From NCBI RefSeq assembly GCF_902497855.1, contig NZ_CABVHU010000011.1:124001-188000 (forward strand): a stretch of DNA of 64,000 nt. The letters run 5' to 3'. Source of the DNA: Pseudomonas fluorescens. Lineage in GTDB: Bacteria; Pseudomonadota; Gammaproteobacteria; Pseudomonadales; Pseudomonadaceae. A program made the translations under genes and the position numbers. The notes beneath the pieces are model-generated. The model searched no databases. It saw only the letters and a program-made list of their open reading frames with translations, and had not been told where the DNA came from. Of the stretch, positions 61,497 to 64,000 are shown in pieces (position 1 is the first letter of the stretch; the number at the start of each line of letters is the position of its first letter).

Positions 61497-61588
61497 TTCG
61501 CGAGCAGGCTCGCTCCCACATTCAATCGGTGGCGAACACAGATTCTGTGTCCGCTGGGAATCAGTGTGGGAGCGAGCCTGCTCGCGAA
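61497..61588. repeat. REPIN between cobQ and cobU
   Basis: TTCGCGAGCAGGCTCGCTCC and inverted GGAGCGAGCCTGCTCGCGAA. It is the only long non-coding break inside the cob operon. Confidence 0.93.
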
Positions 61589-61622
61589 GGGGCCAGTCGC
61601 TACAACGCCTATTTAAAGGGAT

Positions 61623-62150
61623 ATGACCATGCTCCAACTGATCCTCGGCGGCGCCCGCTCCGGCAAAAGTCGCCTGGCTGAAAAGCTGGCAACAGACACC
61701 GGACTCCAGGTGACCTACATCGCCACCAGCCAACCCCTGGACGGAGAAATGAACGATCGGGTCGCCCATCACCGTGCCCGTCGTCCGGCCGAATGGGCGT
61801 TGATCGAAGAACCCGTCGAGCTGGCCCGCGTCCTGCGCGAAACCGCCAGCGTCGATCGTTGCCTGCTGGTGGACTGCCTGACGCTGTGGATGACCAATCT
61901 ACTGATGCTCGAAAATGCCGAGCGTCTGGTGGCCGAACGCGAAGCCCTGCTCGACTGCCTGGCATCGCTGCCGGGCGAGATCATTTTTGTCAGCAACGAA
62001 ACCGGAATGGGGGTCGTGCCGCTGGGCGAATTGACTCGCCGTTATGTCGATGAAGCCGGCTGGCTGCATCAAGCCTTGGCCGAACGTTGTCAGCGCGTCG
62101 TCCTGACCGTCGCCGGCCTGCCCCTGACTTTGAAAGGAACTGCGTCATGA
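61623..62150 (+). CDS. cobU: Adenosylcobinamide kinase/phosphate guanylyltransferase (CobU; CobP)
   Basis: The 175-residue bifunctional enzyme activates adenosylcobinamide with GTP. The P-loop GGARSGKSRLAEKLA, H in RVAHHRARRPAEW (GMP acceptor region) and VDCLTLWMTNLL are visible. A start at the second ATG (61629) is equally possible. It overlaps cobT (ATGA). Confidence 0.96.
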   Translation: MTMLQLILGGARSGKSRLAEKLATDTGLQVTYIATSQPLDGEMNDRVAHHRARRPAEWALIEEPVELARVLRETASVDRCLLVDCLTLWMTNLLMLENAERLVAEREALLDCLASLPGEIIFVSNETGMGVVPLGELTRRYVDEAGWLHQALAERCQRVVLTVAGLPLTLKGTAS

Positions 62151-63202
62151 CTCAATCCTGGTGGCTGAACCCGTGCAAGCCGATCGACGCCCAAGTCGTC
62201 GAACAAGCTGAGGCGCGACAGCAGCAACTGACCAAACCGGCCGGCTCCCTCGGTCGTCTCGAGTCGGTGGCAGTGCAATTGGCCGGGCTGCAGGGCCGGC
62301 TGAAGCCGAGCCTGGATCAGCTGTGGATCGCAATTTTCGCCGGTGACCATGGCGTGGTCGCCGAAGGGGTGTCGGCGTTTCCCCAGGCGGTCACCGGGCA
62401 GATGCTGCTCAACTTCGTCAACGGCGGGGCGGCGATCAGCGTGCTGGCGCGGCAACTGGGGGCCTCCCTTGAAGTGATCGATCTGGGCACCGTGACGCCG
62501 TCGTTGGAGCTGCCGGGCGTGCGTCACCTCAACCTCGGCCCGGGCACCGGCAATTTCGTGGACGGTCCGGCCATGACTCGCGCCCAGGGCGAACTCGCCT
62601 TGCAGGCCGGTCGCGACAGCGTGCAGCGAGCCATCGCGGCGGGCGCGCAGTTGTTCATTGGTGGTGAAATGGGCATCGGCAACACCACCGCGGCCAGCGC
62701 CCTGGCCTGCGCCTTGCTCGATTGCCCGGTGCTGCATCTGGCCGGGCCGGGTACCGGGCTCGACGCGGCGGGGGTCAGCCATAAGGCGCAGGTCATCGAG
62801 CGCGCGTTGGCGTTGCACGGCGCTCAGCGTGGCGACGTGCTGCAAACCCTGTTCAACCTCGGTGGTTTTGAGATCGCGGCGCTGGTCGGCGCGTATCTGG
62901 CGTGTGCCCAGGAAGGTGTCGCGGTGCTGGTGGACGGGTTCATCTGCAGTGTTGCCGCGCTGGTCGCGGTGCGCCTGAACCCGGATTGCCGCGAATGGCT
63001 GTTGTTCGGCCATCGCGGTGCCGAGCCGGGTCATCGCCATGTGCTGGAAACCCTGAACGCCGACCCCCTGCTGGACCTGGGGCTGCGCCTGGGTGAGGGC
63101 AGCGGCGCCGCGTTGGCGGTGCCGTTGCTGCGCCTGGCCTGCGATCTTCACGGGCAGATGGCGACCTTTGCCGAAGCCGCGGTAGCGGATCGTCCGGCAT
63201 GA
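62147..63202 (+). CDS. cobT: Nicotinate-nucleotide-dimethylbenzimidazole phosphoribosyltransferase (CobT)
   Basis: The 351-residue enzyme makes alpha-ribazole phosphate from NaMN and DMB, matching bluB in the operon. KPAGSLGRLESVAVQLAG, FAGDHGVVAEGVSAFPQ and GEMGIGNTTAASAL are signatures. ATG 62147 is favoured over 62087. Confidence 0.96.
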   Translation: MTQSWWLNPCKPIDAQVVEQAEARQQQLTKPAGSLGRLESVAVQLAGLQGRLKPSLDQLWIAIFAGDHGVVAEGVSAFPQAVTGQMLLNFVNGGAAISVLARQLGASLEVIDLGTVTPSLELPGVRHLNLGPGTGNFVDGPAMTRAQGELALQAGRDSVQRAIAAGAQLFIGGEMGIGNTTAASALACALLDCPVLHLAGPGTGLDAAGVSHKAQVIERALALHGAQRGDVLQTLFNLGGFEIAALVGAYLACAQEGVAVLVDGFICSVAALVAVRLNPDCREWLLFGHRGAEPGHRHVLETLNADPLLDLGLRLGEGSGAALAVPLLRLACDLHGQMATFAEAAVADRPA

Positions 63203-63774
63203 CCTTGCACCTTGATCTCTTGCGCCACGGCGAAACCGAACTCGGCGGTGGCCTGCGCGGCAGCCTCGACGATGCGCTGACCGATAAAGGCTGGGCGCAG
63301 ATGCGCGCGGCGGTCGTCGAGCAAGGGCCTTGGGATCGCCTGGTCAGCTCACCTCTGCAACGCTGCTCACGGTTCGCCGAAGAGCTCGGAGCACAACTGG
63401 GTCTGCCCGTGCAATTGGATAAAGATCTTCAGGAGTTGCATTTCGGGGCCTGGGAAGGGCAGAGCGCCGCGACGCTGATGGAGACCGATGCCCAGGCGTT
63501 GGGTTTGTTCTGGGCCGATCCCTATGCGTTTACGCCGCCTGAGGGAGAGCGGGTCGAGGATTTTTCGACGCGGGTGTTGGCCGCGGTCGAGCGTTTGCAG
63601 GCAACCTGCGCGGGGCAGCGGGTCTTGCTGATCAGCCATGGCGGTGTGATGCGTTTGTTGCTGGCCCGGGCGCGGGGATTGCCGCGTGAACAGTTGCTCA
63701 ATGTCGAAGTCGGTCATGGTGCGTTGTTCTCGCTGGCCATCGGGGCTGACGGCTTGTTGACGGAAGCGAGCTGA
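63199..63774 (+). CDS. cobC: Alpha-ribazole phosphatase (histidine phosphatase, CobC)
   Basis: The 191-residue phosphoglycerate-mutase-fold protein starts with LLRHGETELGG, where the histidine is phosphorylated, and has ISHGGVMRLLLA as the second His motif. By context it dephosphorylates alpha-ribazole phosphate or adenosylcobalamin phosphate. It overlaps cobT by 4 bases. Confidence 0.93.
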   Translation: MTLHLDLLRHGETELGGGLRGSLDDALTDKGWAQMRAAVVEQGPWDRLVSSPLQRCSRFAEELGAQLGLPVQLDKDLQELHFGAWEGQSAATLMETDAQALGLFWADPYAFTPPEGERVEDFSTRVLAAVERLQATCAGQRVLLISHGGVMRLLLARARGLPREQLLNVEVGHGALFSLAIGADGLLTEAS

Positions 63775-63776
63775 AC

Positions 63777-64000
63777 ATGCTGCCGTTCTGGATTGCCCTG
63801 CAGTTCCTGAGCAGTCTGCCGATTCGTCTGCCGGGCATGCCTACGCCACAGGAAGTGGGGCGCTCGCTGCTGTTTTATCCGCTGGTCGGTTTACTGATCG
63901 GCGTGATTCTGTGGGCGCTGAACTGGCTCTTGCTAGGCACGCCTTTGTTGCTGCACGCGGCGTTGTTGTTGACAGCGTGGGTGTTGCTCAGCGGCGGGTT
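63777..64000 (+). CDS. cobS: Cobalamin-5'-phosphate synthase CobS, 5' part
   Basis: The frame starts MLPFWIALQFLSSLPIRLPG two bases after cobC and runs off the window after about 74 residues, with hydrophobic helices (SLLFYPLVGLLIGVILWALN). This matches the N-terminus of the membrane synthase joining adenosyl-GDP-cobinamide to alpha-ribazole. The rest lies beyond the edge. Confidence 0.93.
   Translation, partial: MLPFWIALQFLSSLPIRLPGMPTPQEVGRSLLFYPLVGLLIGVILWALNWLLLGTPLLLHAALLLTAWVLLSGG

Overview
The window looks like a chromosomal segment of a fluorescent Pseudomonas (P. fluorescens group, inferred). The evidence is high-GC coding sequence, gene orders that match those I recall from Pseudomonas aeruginosa, and abundant Pseudomonas-type REP palindromes (TGTGGGAGCGAGCC..., TGTAGGAGCGAGGC..., TGTAGGAGCCGGC...) in intergenic gaps. 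I saw no rRNA, tRNA, CRISPR array, prophage or complete insertion sequence.

Layout. 1-3.7 kb: the 5' end of a possible excisionase-type DNA-binding protein, an MFS transporter, a sulfate-binding protein and a voltage-gated-type K+ channel. 3.7-12.1 kb: a urea transporter followed (reading the minus strand backwards) by the glyoxylate/glycerate pathway pyk-ttuD-glxR-hyi-gcl, with a divergent GlcG/HbpS-like gene. Glyoxylate is condensed by Gcl to tartronate semialdehyde, interconverted by Hyi, reduced by GlxR, phosphorylated by TtuD and fed into pyruvate by Pyk. Nearly every junction in this operon carries a palindromic repeat, and two copies of TTGTATACAA lie in the gcl/glcG-like divergent promoter region. 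12.1-20.5 kb: a REP-associated tyrosine transposase (RAYT) flanked by two REPINs, a TetR regulator, a DUF808 gene broken by an in-frame TGA, mlaA with an overlapping alpha/beta hydrolase, a small membrane protein, a membrane-anchored GH17 enzyme and a betaine-binding protein.

20.5-36.1 kb: acetate uptake (yjcH-actP), gltA, and the TCA operons sdhCDAB, sucAB-lpdG and sucCD. Good promoters can be read for gltA and sdhC. A 127-bp element with 10-bp terminal inverted repeats and a structured leader separate lpdG from sucC. 36.1-45.3 kb: brnQ, DUF599 and MAPEG proteins, a small Ala-rich lipoprotein with a candidate AlgU promoter, two overlapping thioesterases, htpG with a sigma-32-like promoter, pirin, OsmC and an exported amidohydrolase. 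45.4-53.7 kb: DUF3108, purN-purM, DUF2066, a PerM-type permease, hda, two NlpC/P60 lipoproteins and an O-methyltransferase.

53.7-64 kb: a PQQ-type sugar dehydrogenase lipoprotein, then a cobalamin riboswitch controlling cobO-cobB-bluB-cbiB-cobD-cobQ-cobU-cobT-cobC-cobS. These genes mostly overlap by a few bases. The C-terminus of CobB is written by REP sequence.

Most of the window is core metabolism. The parts least explained by known genes are the repeat elements: the RAYT/REPIN module, four copies of a ~105-bp nested-hairpin element, the 127-bp inverted-repeat element, and REPs that have become coding sequence or stop codons.
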